The position numbers and the translations under genes are program-made. Of a stretch of 63,375 bases of DNA, positions 1 through 9,662 are shown one piece after another. Each line of letters begins with the position of its first letter. Within the stretch, counting starts at the first letter, position 1. Origin of the DNA: Acidimicrobiales bacterium (lineage in GTDB: Bacteria; Actinomycetota; Acidimicrobiia; Acidimicrobiales; MedAcidi-G1); NCBI GenBank assembly GCA_014239855.1, contig JAAZXY010000009.1:1-63375 (forward strand). The letters are read 5' to 3'. A model generated the notes under the pieces. The model searched no databases. It saw nothing but the letters and a program-made list of their open reading frames with translations, and was not told where the DNA came from.

Positions 1-3000
1 ACTCCGGGGTGGGGATCGGCGTGGAGGTGAAGTTGATGGCGATCTCGCCGGCCACGTGGTTGATGACGAAGCCGGGGATGCCGAAGGCGTCGTTCCACGG
101 CACCGAATTGCCGTTCTCGTCCAGGCCGAGGCTCATGGCCACCGTCAGGCTGCCCGTGGTGTCAAAACCCACCGACAGCCGCATGGGCACGTCGTCGACC
201 TGGTTGGGGATGGCGAACCGGGCCTGCCCGGACACCCCGAGCGTCACGTCGGCCCAGTTGCGGACGCTGATGAAGAAGCCGAGTTGCTGGATCCGCAGGC
301 CGAACCCGTTGACGTTGAACAACCAGGCGTCGTCGGGCAGGCGGATGGCCAGGTTGAGGGTGAAGTTGCCGGTGATCAGGCCCCGCAACGAGATGACGAA
401 CGGCGCCAGGCTGATGTCGCCGATGACCTCGGTGAGCCCGGCCGGCATGGCCATGGCCCCGGCCAGCGTCGGATCCAGGCGGTTGACGGTGATCGTGTCG
501 CCGCTGCCCGGCATGGTCACCGTGGTGTCGTAGGTCGAGAACGCCACCAACAGGTCGGACATGACCGGACCGCCGCTGAACAGCTCCCAGTTCACGGCTC
601 CTGCGGTGAGGAGCAGGCCCTGGTTGCTGAGCTGGACGTTGGCCCGGATCTCGACGCCCAGGACGCTGACCCGACCCTCGAGGCCCACGGCGATGGTCGA
701 CGTGGTGGTGTCGTAGCTGAGGGCGAAGGCCGCACCCAGCAGCTCGAAACCGCTGGCGATGGCCACCGGACCCATGGCCACCGAGATCGACCAGACGCCG
801 TTCGCGTAGCCACCGGCCAGCCGGAACTGGGGCAACGACGTGCCACCGATGGTGATGTCCAGGTTGCCGCCCACCGAGAACCGGGGTCGACAGGATGTGG
901 TGGTGTCCTCGGACGGCGACGCCGGCGGGGCGGTCGTGGTGGTGGTCGTGGTGGTCGTCGTCGTGGACACCACCTCGTCCAACGCCGCGCTGACCGCCAG
1001 GGTGCCGGTGGGTGGCGGTGGCCCACAGGCGATGCCGAGCTCTATGTAGGCCTGGCTGATGCGGATCCCGGTGACCGGCGTCCAGTCGGCGCTCATGGCC
1101 ATCCGGAGGTTGGCGCTGGTCGTCCCGTTCAGCCGGCTGACCGTGCCGGTGATCTGGCCGGCGGGCAGCACCATGCCGGGGATGGGCGTCCACGTGGCCG
1201 CACTGTCGGTGTCGGACAGTGCGGCCGAGACGGTGACCGTCCAGTCGCTGCTGTTGGCGAACGCCACCCGGGCCCCGAAGTTGACCGTGGTGCCCAGCAG
1301 GTCGACCCGCAGGCCGGCGTCCAGGTCGACCCGGACGTCCCCGGTCGGGGTCCCGGCCTGGTCCAGGTTGGTGAGGCGCAGTGACAGCTGGGTGAGGGTG
1401 AGCTGCGAGATGATCGACACCTCGCCCGGCACCCCGAGGGTGAGGTCCCAGCCCCAGTCGGCGTCGCTGTCGGCCCGGCTGAGCGTGCCGGCTGCCGTGA
1501 ACGTGGAGGCACCCAGCGTGGTGCCGGTCAACGTCACCGCACCGGTGGTCAGGTTGATGCCGCCACCGATGGCAATCTCGGTGGGAAGGCTGATCCGCCC
1601 ACCGGTGAGGCCGTGGACCCGGTTGACGGCATCGGGCAGGGCCACCACGGCGGCCATCCGGACCTCGCCGGACGACAGCGTGCCCGACACCACGGGCAGC
1701 GTCCGCAACGTGTCGTCGTCGGGCACCCAGGTGACGTCCGACCCCTGCAGCACGACGATCATCTCGCCGACCCGCAGGCTGGGGCCGGCCGTCCCGAACG
1801 GGGCCAGGCCACTCAGACCGGCGGTCAGGATGGCCTCGGAGTTGGTGAACTCGATCCCCGCGGTGACCGTGGTGTCGAAGATGTTGAGGTTGCCCCCGGC
1901 GCTCACCGAGAAGCCGTCGGAGGCGATGGTGATCTGGAGGTCGGCGTCGGTGATGCTGACACCGCCGCCGAAGTCCAACGTGTTGAGTCGCGCCCGGAAC
2001 GAGGCCGTCCCGGCCACCGTGTCGATGCGGCCGTTGAGGCTCCCGCTGGCCGACACCGAGGCGATGTTCAGCGCAGCCCGGGTCGAGAACGTGATGACCA
2101 GGCCGCACGTGCGTGGTGCGGCGCCCCCGTCGGACTGGGCCAGTTCGTCGCCGGCCGGCGGGTCGGCACCGGCGGTCTGGCGGGCGTCGTAGCCCGACGG
2201 CAGGTCCTGGCCGGCCGCTGCCCCGCCACCATCGGTCAGTGCGGGCATCACCACCTCGTCGAGGGCCGCCGCGCTGCCCTCCACCGTGGTGGTCGGGGCC
2301 TCGGTGGTCGTGGTGGCCGCACCGCCCGAGCATTCCCAGGCCACGCCGAGGCTCGGAGCGGCCAGGGTGAGTGCGCCACCGGCGAAGGTCAGGGCGTCGG
2401 CGGTGAGGGTCACGCTGCCGGTGAACCCGTCGACGTCCCGGACCACCGTCCCGGCCAGGGTCAGGTTGGTGAGGTCCAGACCGGTGATGGGGCTGATCGA
2501 CGGCAGGGTGCCCGCCACGGTCAACGACTGGACGGTCGGGGTGTAGCTCAGGTTGACCGTGCCACGGATGTCGACGGGCAGCATCTCCAGGTCGATCTGG
2601 CCGTTGGCGGTGAGGGTGTCCACACCACCGTCGCTGAACGTGACGCTGCCGTCCACGGTCAACCAGATGTCGTTCACGAACTCCAGGTCGTCGAGATCGA
2701 CGGCCACGGTGACCGAGCCGTCGACGAACGTGCCCGACGCGGCGAACAGCGGGCTCTTGTCCGGATCGTCGGTGGTGCCGGTGCCCGAGATGCCCAGTCC
2801 GACAAGTGTGCTGTCGGCGAAGGTGACCGACCCGGAGACCGACCAGTCGTCGAGGCCCAGCATGTCGAGCACCCGGCGGCGGACGTCGCCGGTGAACGTG
2901 GCGTCCGCACCGCCGAGCTCGCCGTCAGACACGAACGGCATGAACAGGCTGAGGTCATCGACGTCGGGGCTGGTGATGGGCATCCAGTCGGGCAGGACCA

Positions 3001-6000
3001 GGACGGCACGGTGCACCGTCACCCCGAACCGGTCGATGCTCATCACCACCTGGTCGAGAGCCAGACCGGCGAACTGGAACGTCTTGTTGGCCACCCAGAT
3101 CGTCGAGCCGTTGGTGCACGACGGGATGGCCGCCACCAGGTCGCCGGAGATGTCCAGGCCGACCAGGGCATCCTCAAGTGTGCCGACGAGCGTCGGTGAC
3201 AGGCTGTTGCACAGGGCGGTCAGCGGAGCACGGTCGGTGACCACGACCGGAACCGAGAAGCCCTTCACCGCCCCGTTCGGACCGGTGGCCTTGATGCCCA
3301 ACTTGTAGCGGCCGGGGGTGGCCGGCGCCTCGAGGGTGGCCGCCTCTGCACCGGCCGCCGTGAGCAGCAGGTCACTGCTGGCCGACCACGACACCGTCGA
3401 CCCGCTGCTGCCCCTCGCCGAGAAGGTGATCCGCGACCCGGGGGCCATCACGATGGGCTTGCCCGGGTGCACGCCGTCGATGACCACGTCGGGCTGCTGA
3501 GCGGCACCCGGAAGGTTTCCGTCAGGGGCGATGGTGACGGTGGCCGTGGACGAGGCCGACACCGGACCGGCGGCCGAGCCGTAGGTGGCCGTGACCTTGA
3601 TGAGCACCACGCCGGTGACCGACGGGGCGGTCACCGCGAACTCCGCCGACGTGTTGGCAGCCACCGAATCAGCGAACGCCGCATTGCCGGTCAGCAGCGG
3701 TGACCCACCGGCCACCGTCCACGACCAGGTCACCGAGCCTTCTCCGGAACCCGACGCCAGGAACTCGATGGGCGACCCGTGGGTGACCCTCACGGCTGAC
3801 GGGCCGGTGGTCGACACCCGCACCGATGGCGCGGCCTGAGCCCGCACCCACCGACGCATGGCCGGGGCCCCACCCAGCCCGTGGGTCTGGCGACGGGGAG
3901 CAAGCCCATCGGCCGTCGACACCGCCGGGATGTCGGTGGGTTCCAGTGGCACGGTGGTGGGTGCCGGCACGATGGTCAGCGGGAGTTCCGCCGAGGTGGT
4001 GGTCAGGAGGTCGTCGAAGTCGGCCCGTACCCGCAGGGTGACGGTCCCGCCGAGGGGCACCGACACCGTGGCCGTCCTGGCCGTGGGGGCCGCCATGGCG
4101 ACCTGGACCCAGGTCGTCCCGTCTCCGTCGAGGCGCTCCACCGCGAACGCCAGGAGCGCCGGCTCGTCGGTGAACGTCCAGTTGACGGTGACCTCGCCGT
4201 CTGTGGTGGTGGCGCTGGCCACCGGGGAGAGATGGAGGGGCGGCTCGGTCGTCGTGGTGGTCTGACCGGGCAACGTGGTCGTCGTGGTGGTGGTCGTGGT
4301 CGTGGTCGACGCGCCGGGAGCCAAAGTCGTTGTCGTGGTGGTGGTCGGCGTCGGCGGCACGGTCCAGGTGATCACGAGGGTGTCCCACCATTCCCAGTTA
4401 CCGGTTCCGTAGTCGACCTCGAGGTCGACGAGCGACTTCTCATCGGTACCGGAGTCCGTGGTGACGTCGACCCTGGCCCGACGACGGTCCAGCACGGTGA
4501 ACCGGAGGTCGGTGTCGGTCGATGCCAGACGGACCCGGACCGTGGCGTCCTTGGCCACGTCGGCCAGCAGGCCCTCACCGAACGCGACGAAGAACGACCC
4601 CTCGGCCCGGGGGACGTCGAGCCCGCCGCACGGCTGGTCGGCGACCCGGAACCCCTCGCTGACCCGGTCGGTGCACGTCACGGCCAGGTCGGCCAACGGC
4701 GGGATGGTGGTGGTCGTGGATCCCGGCTCGGCCACCGTGGTGGTGGTGACGGTCGTCGTCGTCGCCTCGGCCAGTTCCTCATCGGTCTTGGGGGCGAGCG
4801 TCGTGGTCGACGTGGTGACCGTGGTGACCGGCGGCGGCACCGGACCGACGACGAGCCGACCGACCTCCTCGAAGGAGGCCGACCCGTCGGAGTCCAGCTC
4901 GAGGACGAGGGTCACCTTGTCGACGAGCCCCGTTGCCGGTACCACGGTGACCAGAACCTGGTCGTCCCCCACGATCGTGGCCGTCACGTCATCTGAGGAG
5001 GAATGCACCCGTACCGAGGCCGCCGGTTCCTTGGCCAGGTCGGTGATCACCCCGCTGCCCAGGACCACGGTGAAGCCCCCTCGACCGGAACCCACCTCAA
5101 CGATGGCACAAGGGAGGCCATCGAGGAGCAGGACCCCGACGCTGGCGTCGGTGCACCGGACTTCGATGGTGGCCGCCGGAAGGCTGGTCGTGGAGGCTGG
5201 CACCGTCGTCGACGTCGTCGTCGTGGTGGTCGTGGTCGTCGTGGTGGTCGTGGTCGTCGTGGTGGTGGAGGGCGTGTCCCCCTTGCCGTCGTCAAACGGC
5301 ACCGTCGTGGTCGTGGACGGTGTGCTCCCGTCGCCCTTGCCGTCGTCGAACGGCACCGTCGTGGTCGTCGAGGTGGTGGTCGTGGCGTCCTCGCCCTTGC
5401 CGTCGTCCTGCCTCGGCAGGAGCAGCGCCTGGCCGGCGGCGGGCCACATCTGCTGGTCGTCGGTCGGGGCCTGGATGGTCGGTCGGGGCTTGACCAGCAC
5501 CGACACCTGGTCGGTGGCCACCGCGTCGCCGTCCACCGCGGAGGCCTCGAACCGCAGGACCGTCGGCTCGTCCACCGGCGGGGCATGGAACCGGGCCGCG
5601 CCGTTGGGCATGCCGTCGATCACCACCTGCGGGGCGAGCACCGTGCACCGGGCCTCGCCGGGAAGTACGCACAGCTGACGCCAGGAGACCGCGGCGCCCG
5701 CCGTGGCGTCCGCCGTGAGGTGCACCTGGGTGGGTCCGGGCTCTCCCCCGCCGGGCGGGATGGAGATGTCGAAGACGGCCTCCACGACGTCACCCGACAC
5801 CGTCAGCGGCGGCTTCTCGTCCAGAACCGCGGTGGTCACCGCGCTCAACCCGAGGTCGGTGCCGCCCCGGAGGGTCACCGCGGTGAGGCGTCCCGGTCCC
5901 CGCCAGTCGACCCCGGTGGTCACGTCGAAACTGCCGATGCCCGTCGTGTCGTCCGGGCCCAACGACCCGGCGGCACACACCGTGGCGCCCGGGCTGAGTA

Positions 6001-8221
6001 CCGCGGCCACCCTCAGGCAGGTCCACCCGGCCGGTTCGACCATCCCGCCCACCGACACGTGGGCCTCGGCGGTCAGGACCACGATCGGGTGGGCCACCAC
6101 ATCGGTCCCGGCGTTGAACGTCTCCATCCGGGCGACCACCCGGCCACCCGGTCGCACGCCACCACCGACCAGTGCGCTCCGGACGGCCCGCCGGCTCTGC
6201 TCGACCACCACCGCACCATGGGAGGTGGAAGGCACGACCGCCGCCGGTTCGACGAGGGTGGCCGTCCACACCGCTCCTCCCGGCTGGGCCCCGTTGGCCG
6301 ACGCCACCACGACGAGCGGGGCCCCGGACCCGCCGGGCGCCATCTCGACGTCGGTCGTCCAGCTACAACGCAGCGCCGGTACCGGACCGGTGGCCTGGGG
6401 GATGGGAGGCGTCTCAGCCCGGCTCATCAACTGCTGGACCAGCTCCTCCTCCACGGCCGACATCTCGGCGTTGAGGTCCAGCGACGCCATGTCGGCCGCC
6501 GCGGCCAGCGCGGCCGACGACCGCAGCCGCTCGTCGACCGGTGGTGCCTCCACGACCTCGCCGGCACACGCCCAGTCGCCACTGGAGAACAGCTCGATGC
6601 CCGCTGATGCCGAGACGAGCGCCTCGAAACGGGTACCTGCGACGAACGACGCGGCGCCACGGTTGGTCACCCGATGGGCCCACGTGGCCGAGCCGGCGGC
6701 CGGGATCCGGACGATGGCGCCGTCGAAGTCGGTCCAGGACCCGTCCGGACCCTGCTCAGCCGGAGTGAGGATCCCCACCGGTTGGTTGGCGGGCTGGATG
6801 ACGATCGGGAGCACCGAGGTGTTGTCGATCCTCGCCTCCTCGCCCTCGCCCACCGTCGACACCGTGGCCTCCACGACGGACTCACCGGACTCCCCCTCGA
6901 CCACCGTCAGGGTGAGCGTGCCGGCGGTCTCGTGCCCAGCGTGGACCGCGTCGAGAATGCACCGCACCGGCCCGCCATCGGGGTCCTGGAGACAGGCCAC
7001 CGGGCCGTCGTGACCGGTCAGGACGGCACCGGCCATGGTGACCACCAGGTCCACCGGGTCGGTGGTCGACCCACCGTTGGTGACGATCGAGTACCCCACC
7101 TGCAGGTCGCCACCAGCCACCACCACCGGCATGTCCGACGACACGGTCACCACCAGGTCGGGCGGGACCGGGTCACCGGGATCGAACGACACCGCGGAGG
7201 CGACGGGCAGCGGGACGCCGGCCACCATGGGGGTCCACTCGAACCGGCCCTCCACCGGGTCGGAGGCCACCACCCCGGTCACCGTGATGGCCGGGGACAC
7301 CGAACCGGCGGGCACCTGGCCGTCGAAGGTGCAACCCGTGACGGTGCCGCCGTCCACTGCGCAGGTCCAGCCGTCGCCGTCGGCCCTGACGTCGACCAGG
7401 CCGACCTCGGCCGGTACGAGATCCACGATCGTCGGATCGACCACCGGCTGTCCACCGATCGACACCACGGTGAACGCCCAGGTGAGCGCCGAGTGGAGGG
7501 CCGCGCCGGGATCGCCGGTGCGTCGGACCGTGGCCCGGGCCCGACCGGGGCGGTCGGTGACGGCCAGCATGGCGTCGGTGTGCTCGACGTTGGCCCGGGG
7601 GTCACCTCCGGCCGAGACGATCACAGCGATCCGGTCCACCACCCCGGCCTCGTCGATGGCGGCCGTCAGGTCCTCATAGGTCTCCACCTCCGAGGACAGG
7701 GCAAGGAACTCGGCCACCGCGCCATCGGACATGACGGCCAGGTCGACGTCGGCGGCCAACTCCAGGACGACGCGACCCTCGGCCGCCTCGAAGGGCTGGA
7801 TGGGTGCCGGTCCCAGTGCACCGGCACCGAGGTCGACGCCCCACTCGCAGCGGGTGCCGTCGCACCGCCACCCCGGCGTGGCCGCCGTGGGCATCGGCGA
7901 GGCGTCGCCCACCGTGACGCCGGCGGGGAGTCCCACCAGGTCCAGCGAGATCGGTTCCGGGTTCTCGGTGGCCGTCCCCCCGAAGTTCACCACGGTCAGG
8001 TCGGCGAGCGCCGACCCGCCGGGCTCCATGGGCAGCATCGGCGCCACCATCCCGTACAGCAGCGGCCCCTCGGACCCGCCGGCGCCCGGTGCCTGCTGGT
8101 CGGTGGTCTGGGCGGCGGCCGGCTGTTCGGTCAACACCAGCAACGTCGCCACCTGCAATACCGTCAACATCACCACCAGGGCGCGACGCCCCCTGGTTCG
8201 CAACACCCCGAACCGGGTCAC
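1..8221 (-). CDS. Giant secreted beta-rich protein with poly-Thr linkers (3' end outside window)
   Basis: One frame stays open from a GTG at 8221 to the left edge, giving at least 2,740 residues with no stop seen. The N-terminus has basic residues (VTRFGVLRTRGRR) and then a hydrophobic stretch ending near EQPAAAQ, a signal peptide. Residues about 45-930 look like repeated conserved-repeat (DUF11-like) beta modules. Threonine-rich linkers lie near residues 945-1005, 1130-1175, 1290-1325, 1965-1980 and 2415-2430, and the first contains three copies of PFDDGKG. An Ig/PKD-like module is near 1460-1570; after about 1600 come long repetitive beta-strand segments. The GTG overlaps the stop of the upstream lipoprotein gene (GTGA), so translation is probably coupled. 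A cell-surface or matrix role is inferred; I recognise no enzymatic motif. The other reading frames here give Arg/His/Gly-rich shadows only. Confidence 0.85.
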   Translation of the reverse strand, partial: MTRFGVLRTRGRRALVVMLTVLQVATLLVLTEQPAAAQTTDQQAPGAGGSEGPLLYGMVAPMLPMEPGGSALADLTVVNFGGTATENPEPISLDLVGLPAGVTVGDASPMPTAATPGWRCDGTRCEWGVDLGAGALGPAPIQPFEAAEGRVVLELAADVDLAVMSDGAVAEFLALSSEVETYEDLTAAIDEAGVVDRIAVIVSAGGDPRANVEHTDAMLAVTDRPGRARATVRRTGDPGAALHSALTWAFTVVSIGGQPVVDPTIVDLVPAEVGLVDVRADGDGWTCAVDGGTVTGCTFDGQVPAGSVSPAITVTGVVASDPVEGRFEWTPMVAGVPLPVASAVSFDPGDPVPPDLVVTVSSDMPVVVAGGDLQVGYSIVTNGGSTTDPVDLVVTMAGAVLTGHDGPVACLQDPDGGPVRCILDAVHAGHETAGTLTLTVVEGESGESVVEATVSTVGEGEEARIDNTSVLPIVIQPANQPVGILTPAEQGPDGSWTDFDGAIVRIPAAGSATWAHRVTNRGAASFVAGTRFEALVSASAGIELFSSGDWACAGEVVEAPPVDERLRSSAALAAAADMASLDLNAEMSAVEEELVQQLMSRAETPPIPQATGPVPALRCSWTTDVEMAPGGSGAPLVVVASANGAQPGGAVWTATLVEPAAVVPSTSHGAVVVEQSRRAVRSALVGGGVRPGGRVVARMETFNAGTDVVAHPIVVLTAEAHVSVGGMVEPAGWTCLRVAAVLSPGATVCAAGSLGPDDTTGIGSFDVTTGVDWRGPGRLTAVTLRGGTDLGLSAVTTAVLDEKPPLTVSGDVVEAVFDISIPPGGGEPGPTQVHLTADATAGAAVSWRQLCVLPGEARCTVLAPQVVIDGMPNGAARFHAPPVDEPTVLRFEASAVDGDAVATDQVSVLVKPRPTIQAPTDDQQMWPAAGQALLLPRQDDGKGEDATTTTSTTTTVPFDDGKGDGSTPSTTTTVPFDDGKGDTPSTTTTTTTTTTTTTTTTTTSTTVPASTTSLPAATIEVRCTDASVGVLLLDGLPCAIVEVGSGRGGFTVVLGSGVITDLAKEPAASVRVHSSSDDVTATIVGDDQVLVTVVPATGLVDKVTLVLELDSDGSASFEEVGRLVVGPVPPPVTTVTTSTTTLAPKTDEELAEATTTTVTTTTVAEPGSTTTTIPPLADLAVTCTDRVSEGFRVADQPCGGLDVPRAEGSFFVAFGEGLLADVAKDATVRVRLASTDTDLRFTVLDRRRARVDVTTDSGTDEKSLVDLEVDYGTGNWEWWDTLVITWTVPPTPTTTTTTTLAPGASTTTTTTTTTTTLPGQTTTTTEPPLHLSPVASATTTDGEVTVNWTFTDEPALLAFAVERLDGDGTTWVQVAMAAPTARTATVSVPLGGTVTLRVRADFDDLLTTTSAELPLTIVPAPTTVPLEPTDIPAVSTADGLAPRRQTHGLGGAPAMRRWVRAQAAPSVRVSTTGPSAVRVTHGSPIEFLASGSGEGSVTWSWTVAGGSPLLTGNAAFADSVAANTSAEFAVTAPSVTGVVLIKVTATYGSAAGPVSASSTATVTIAPDGNLPGAAQQPDVVIDGVHPGKPIVMAPGSRITFSARGSSGSTVSWSASSDLLLTAAGAEAATLEAPATPGRYKLGIKATGPNGAVKGFSVPVVVTDRAPLTALCNSLSPTLVGTLEDALVGLDISGDLVAAIPSCTNGSTIWVANKTFQFAGLALDQVVMSIDRFGVTVHRAVLVLPDWMPITSPDVDDLSLFMPFVSDGELGGADATFTGDVRRRVLDMLGLDDWSVSGSVTFADSTLVGLGISGTGTTDDPDKSPLFAASGTFVDGSVTVAVDLDDLEFVNDIWLTVDGSVTFSDGGVDTLTANGQIDLEMLPVDIRGTVNLSYTPTVQSLTVAGTLPSISPITGLDLTNLTLAGTVVRDVDGFTGSVTLTADALTFAGGALTLAAPSLGVAWECSGGAATTTTEAPTTTVEGSAAALDEVVMPALTDGGGAAAGQDLPSGYDARQTAGADPPAGDELAQSDGGAAPRTCGLVITFSTRAALNIASVSASGSLNGRIDTVAGTASFRARLNTLDFGGGVSITDADLQITIASDGFSVSAGGNLNIFDTTVTAGIEFTNSEAILTAGLSGLAPFGTAGPSLRVGEMIVVLQGSDVTWVPDDDTLRTLPVVSGTLSSGEVRMAAVVALPDAVNRVHGLTGGRISLPTEIAIGGGINLTTGAVTLTGTTLGASTFTAAGTLSRADSDADWGWDLTLGVPGEVSIISQLTLTQLSLRLTNLDQAGTPTGDVRVDLDAGLRVDLLGTTVNFGARVAFANSSDWTVTVSAALSDTDSAATWTPIPGMVLPAGQITGTVSRLNGTTSANLRMAMSADWTPVTGIRISQAYIELGIACGPPPPTGTLAVSAALDEVVSTTTTTTTTTTTAPPASPSEDTTTSCRPRFSVGGNLDITIGGTSLPQFRLAGGYANGVWSISVAMGPVAIASGFELLGAAFALSYDTTTSTIAVGLEGRVSVLGVEIRANVQLSNQGLLLTAGAVNWELFSGGPVMSDLLVAFSTYDTTVTMPGSGDTITVNRLDPTLAGAMAMPAGLTEVIGDISLAPFVISLRGLITGNFTLNLAIRLPDDAWLFNVNGFGLRIQQLGFFISVRNWADVTLGVSGQARFAIPNQVDDVPMRLSVGFDTTGSLTVAMSLGLDENGNSVPWNDAFGIPGFVINHVAGEIAINFTSTPIPTPE

Positions 8222-9108
8222 TGGTCGCATCCCGTGGACTGCCACGACGACATGAACAACGCACCGTTGCGATTCTCGAACATCGGCCGATACGCCGGTG
8301 ACGCCACGATCACCCGATCGATCCCCGCGTCACGATCCCCCGCAGCCGACGATCCGGCCACATACCCCGGATACAACACCTGCGCGGCAACCGTCGCCAT
8401 GTCCTGGCCACACCCCGCCGACGACCACAACCGGTTGTTCCACACGACGTCCGACACCCGCTGCACATCAGCGGTACACGTCCCGTCCGGACACCCCATC
8501 AACCACGTCACCAGACCCTGCGCGGCGTTGCCGCCATCAGCATCAGCCCCGAACACGAACTCGACCTGCCACCCGTTGCCCGCATAGTCACCCGGCTGGG
8601 TCCGCGCCGGTTCCCACCCCATGATGTCGTCGAGATGATCGGCGATCGGCATCCCGAGCACCTCTGACACCACACCCTGGAGACGCGCCGGCAGATAGAA
8701 GCAGTTCTGGCACGTCCACGACCCGCCGTCCCCGTCGGTGATCGTCCACTCCAACACCGACGGACCATCACCAGGCGCGAACCGCCACGACGCCAACGAC
8801 ATCGAGTTGGTGAGGCTGTTGACCCGCGACGACGGCCGCACGATGCCCGCATCGGCGTGCCCCGGATCAGCCTCCGGAACCAACGACGGCACCGGCGACC
8901 CCGCCGGATCCGACAACGGGATCGTCACCACCGGCACGTCGACCGGCACCGGCACCGCCACCGGCGGCGACGTCGTAGCCGTCGACCGCACCACAGGACC
9001 ACCATCGCCGCCACACCCCGACACCACCACGACCGCTACCAGACACACCCCAGCCACCAGCCCACCACGCAGCCAGCCACGCACGAGTACAGGCACCCGG
9101 GAGGTCAT
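8218..9108 (-). CDS. Predicted lipoprotein, function unknown
   Basis: The protein is 296 residues. The chosen ATG at 9108 gives a charged start (MTSRVPVLVRGWLRGG), a hydrophobic core and a lipobox-like VVVSGC, so export and lipidation at a Cys near residue 31 are likely. A Pro/Val/Thr-rich tether follows, then a globular part with Cys pairs (WTCQNCFY, GCPDGTC, AGCGQD). The frame is open further upstream, to 9372, but that stretch is Arg/Trp-rich shadow overlapping the preceding gene. It is the middle gene of a three-gene minus-strand operon: one base separates it from the gene upstream, and its TGA overlaps the GTG of the giant protein. Not recognised as a named family; it may help anchor or assemble its partner. 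Confidence 0.8.
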   Translation of the reverse strand: MTSRVPVLVRGWLRGGLVAGVCLVAVVVVSGCGGDGGPVVRSTATTSPPVAVPVPVDVPVVTIPLSDPAGSPVPSLVPEADPGHADAGIVRPSSRVNSLTNSMSLASWRFAPGDGPSVLEWTITDGDGGSWTCQNCFYLPARLQGVVSEVLGMPIADHLDDIMGWEPARTQPGDYAGNGWQVEFVFGADADGGNAAQGLVTWLMGCPDGTCTADVQRVSDVVWNNRLWSSAGCGQDMATVAAQVLYPGYVAGSSAAGDRDAGIDRVIVASPAYRPMFENRNGALFMSSWQSTGCDQ

Positions 9109-9109
9109 C

Positions 9110-9526
9110 TCATCGACACCGATCCGCGACCGCCTCGTCCAACACCGCCTGAGACGCCGCGAAGCCGGCATCGTCAGCCAGGTCCACCACCAGAGCCTCC
9201 ACCGCCGCCCCCGACGGATCCACCACCGACAGATCCGCGATCTCATCGAGCACATCGGCCGAACGCCCCAACGCCGCATCCACCGCCACACCGTTGTCAC
9301 CCACCGCGCCACGCAACAACCCGGCACGATCCCGCAGACCAGCCACCACCTCGTCCAACGTCGCCGCCGCACCGCCGCTCCCGGTCAGATCCGGGGCATC
9401 GACAACCAACAGATCACACAACGCACCATCGAACGACCCGTCATCAGACGCGATCGACGACACCAGCCACACGAACCCCGCCACCAAAAGACCGATCACC
9501 AGCAGCACGCCCAGCAGGCGCGCCAC
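9110..9526 (-). CDS. Small membrane-anchored protein, first gene of surface operon
   Basis: This 138-residue protein starts at GTG with one N-terminal hydrophobic helix (residues about 3-25, LLGVLLVIGLLVAGFVWLV). A mostly helical, Asp/Ala-rich extracellular domain follows, with one Cys near the start and one near the end (GALCDLL, DRC). A G-rich tract lies just upstream of the GTG. It precedes the lipoprotein gene by a single base. No family recognised; probably membrane-tethered and co-expressed with the lipoprotein and the giant secreted protein. Confidence 0.75.
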   Translation of the reverse strand: MARLLGVLLVIGLLVAGFVWLVSSIASDDGSFDGALCDLLVVDAPDLTGSGGAAATLDEVVAGLRDRAGLLRGAVGDNGVAVDAALGRSADVLDEIADLSVVDPSGAAVEALVVDLADDAGFAASQAVLDEAVADRCR

Positions 9527-9626
9527 GATCTATCGACCCCCCGGAGACATGGGAATCGACCCTAGGACATCCGGCGACCGGGACAGAACGCCGAGGCAAG
9601 GCGAACGACCACAACCAATCAAACCT

Positions 9627-9656
9627 TTGACTACCTGACCGGCCGATCAGTAGGAT
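9627..9656 (+). promoter_or_regulatory. Sigma70-like promoter for the CoA-ligase gene, apparently leaderless
   Basis: TTGACT (9627-9632) and TAGGAT (9651-9656) are separated by 18 bases. The ATG at 9663 lies 6 bases after the -10 box, about where transcription should begin, and no Shine-Dalgarno sequence fits. The box positions are seen directly; leaderless initiation is inferred. Confidence 0.65.
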
Positions 9657-9662
9657 CCTCCG

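Noticed and set aside
5196-5400. Simple-sequence repeat as non-coding satellite
   Set aside because: It translates in frame as Thr-rich linker inside a long coding frame.
162-8587. Many long open frames on both strands, for example 162-2333 minus, 3881-4996 plus and 6674-8587 plus
   Set aside because: They are Arg/His/Gly/Pro-rich and arise from third-position GC bias opposite or beside the single real minus-strand frame, which has a signal peptide and domain-like sequence.
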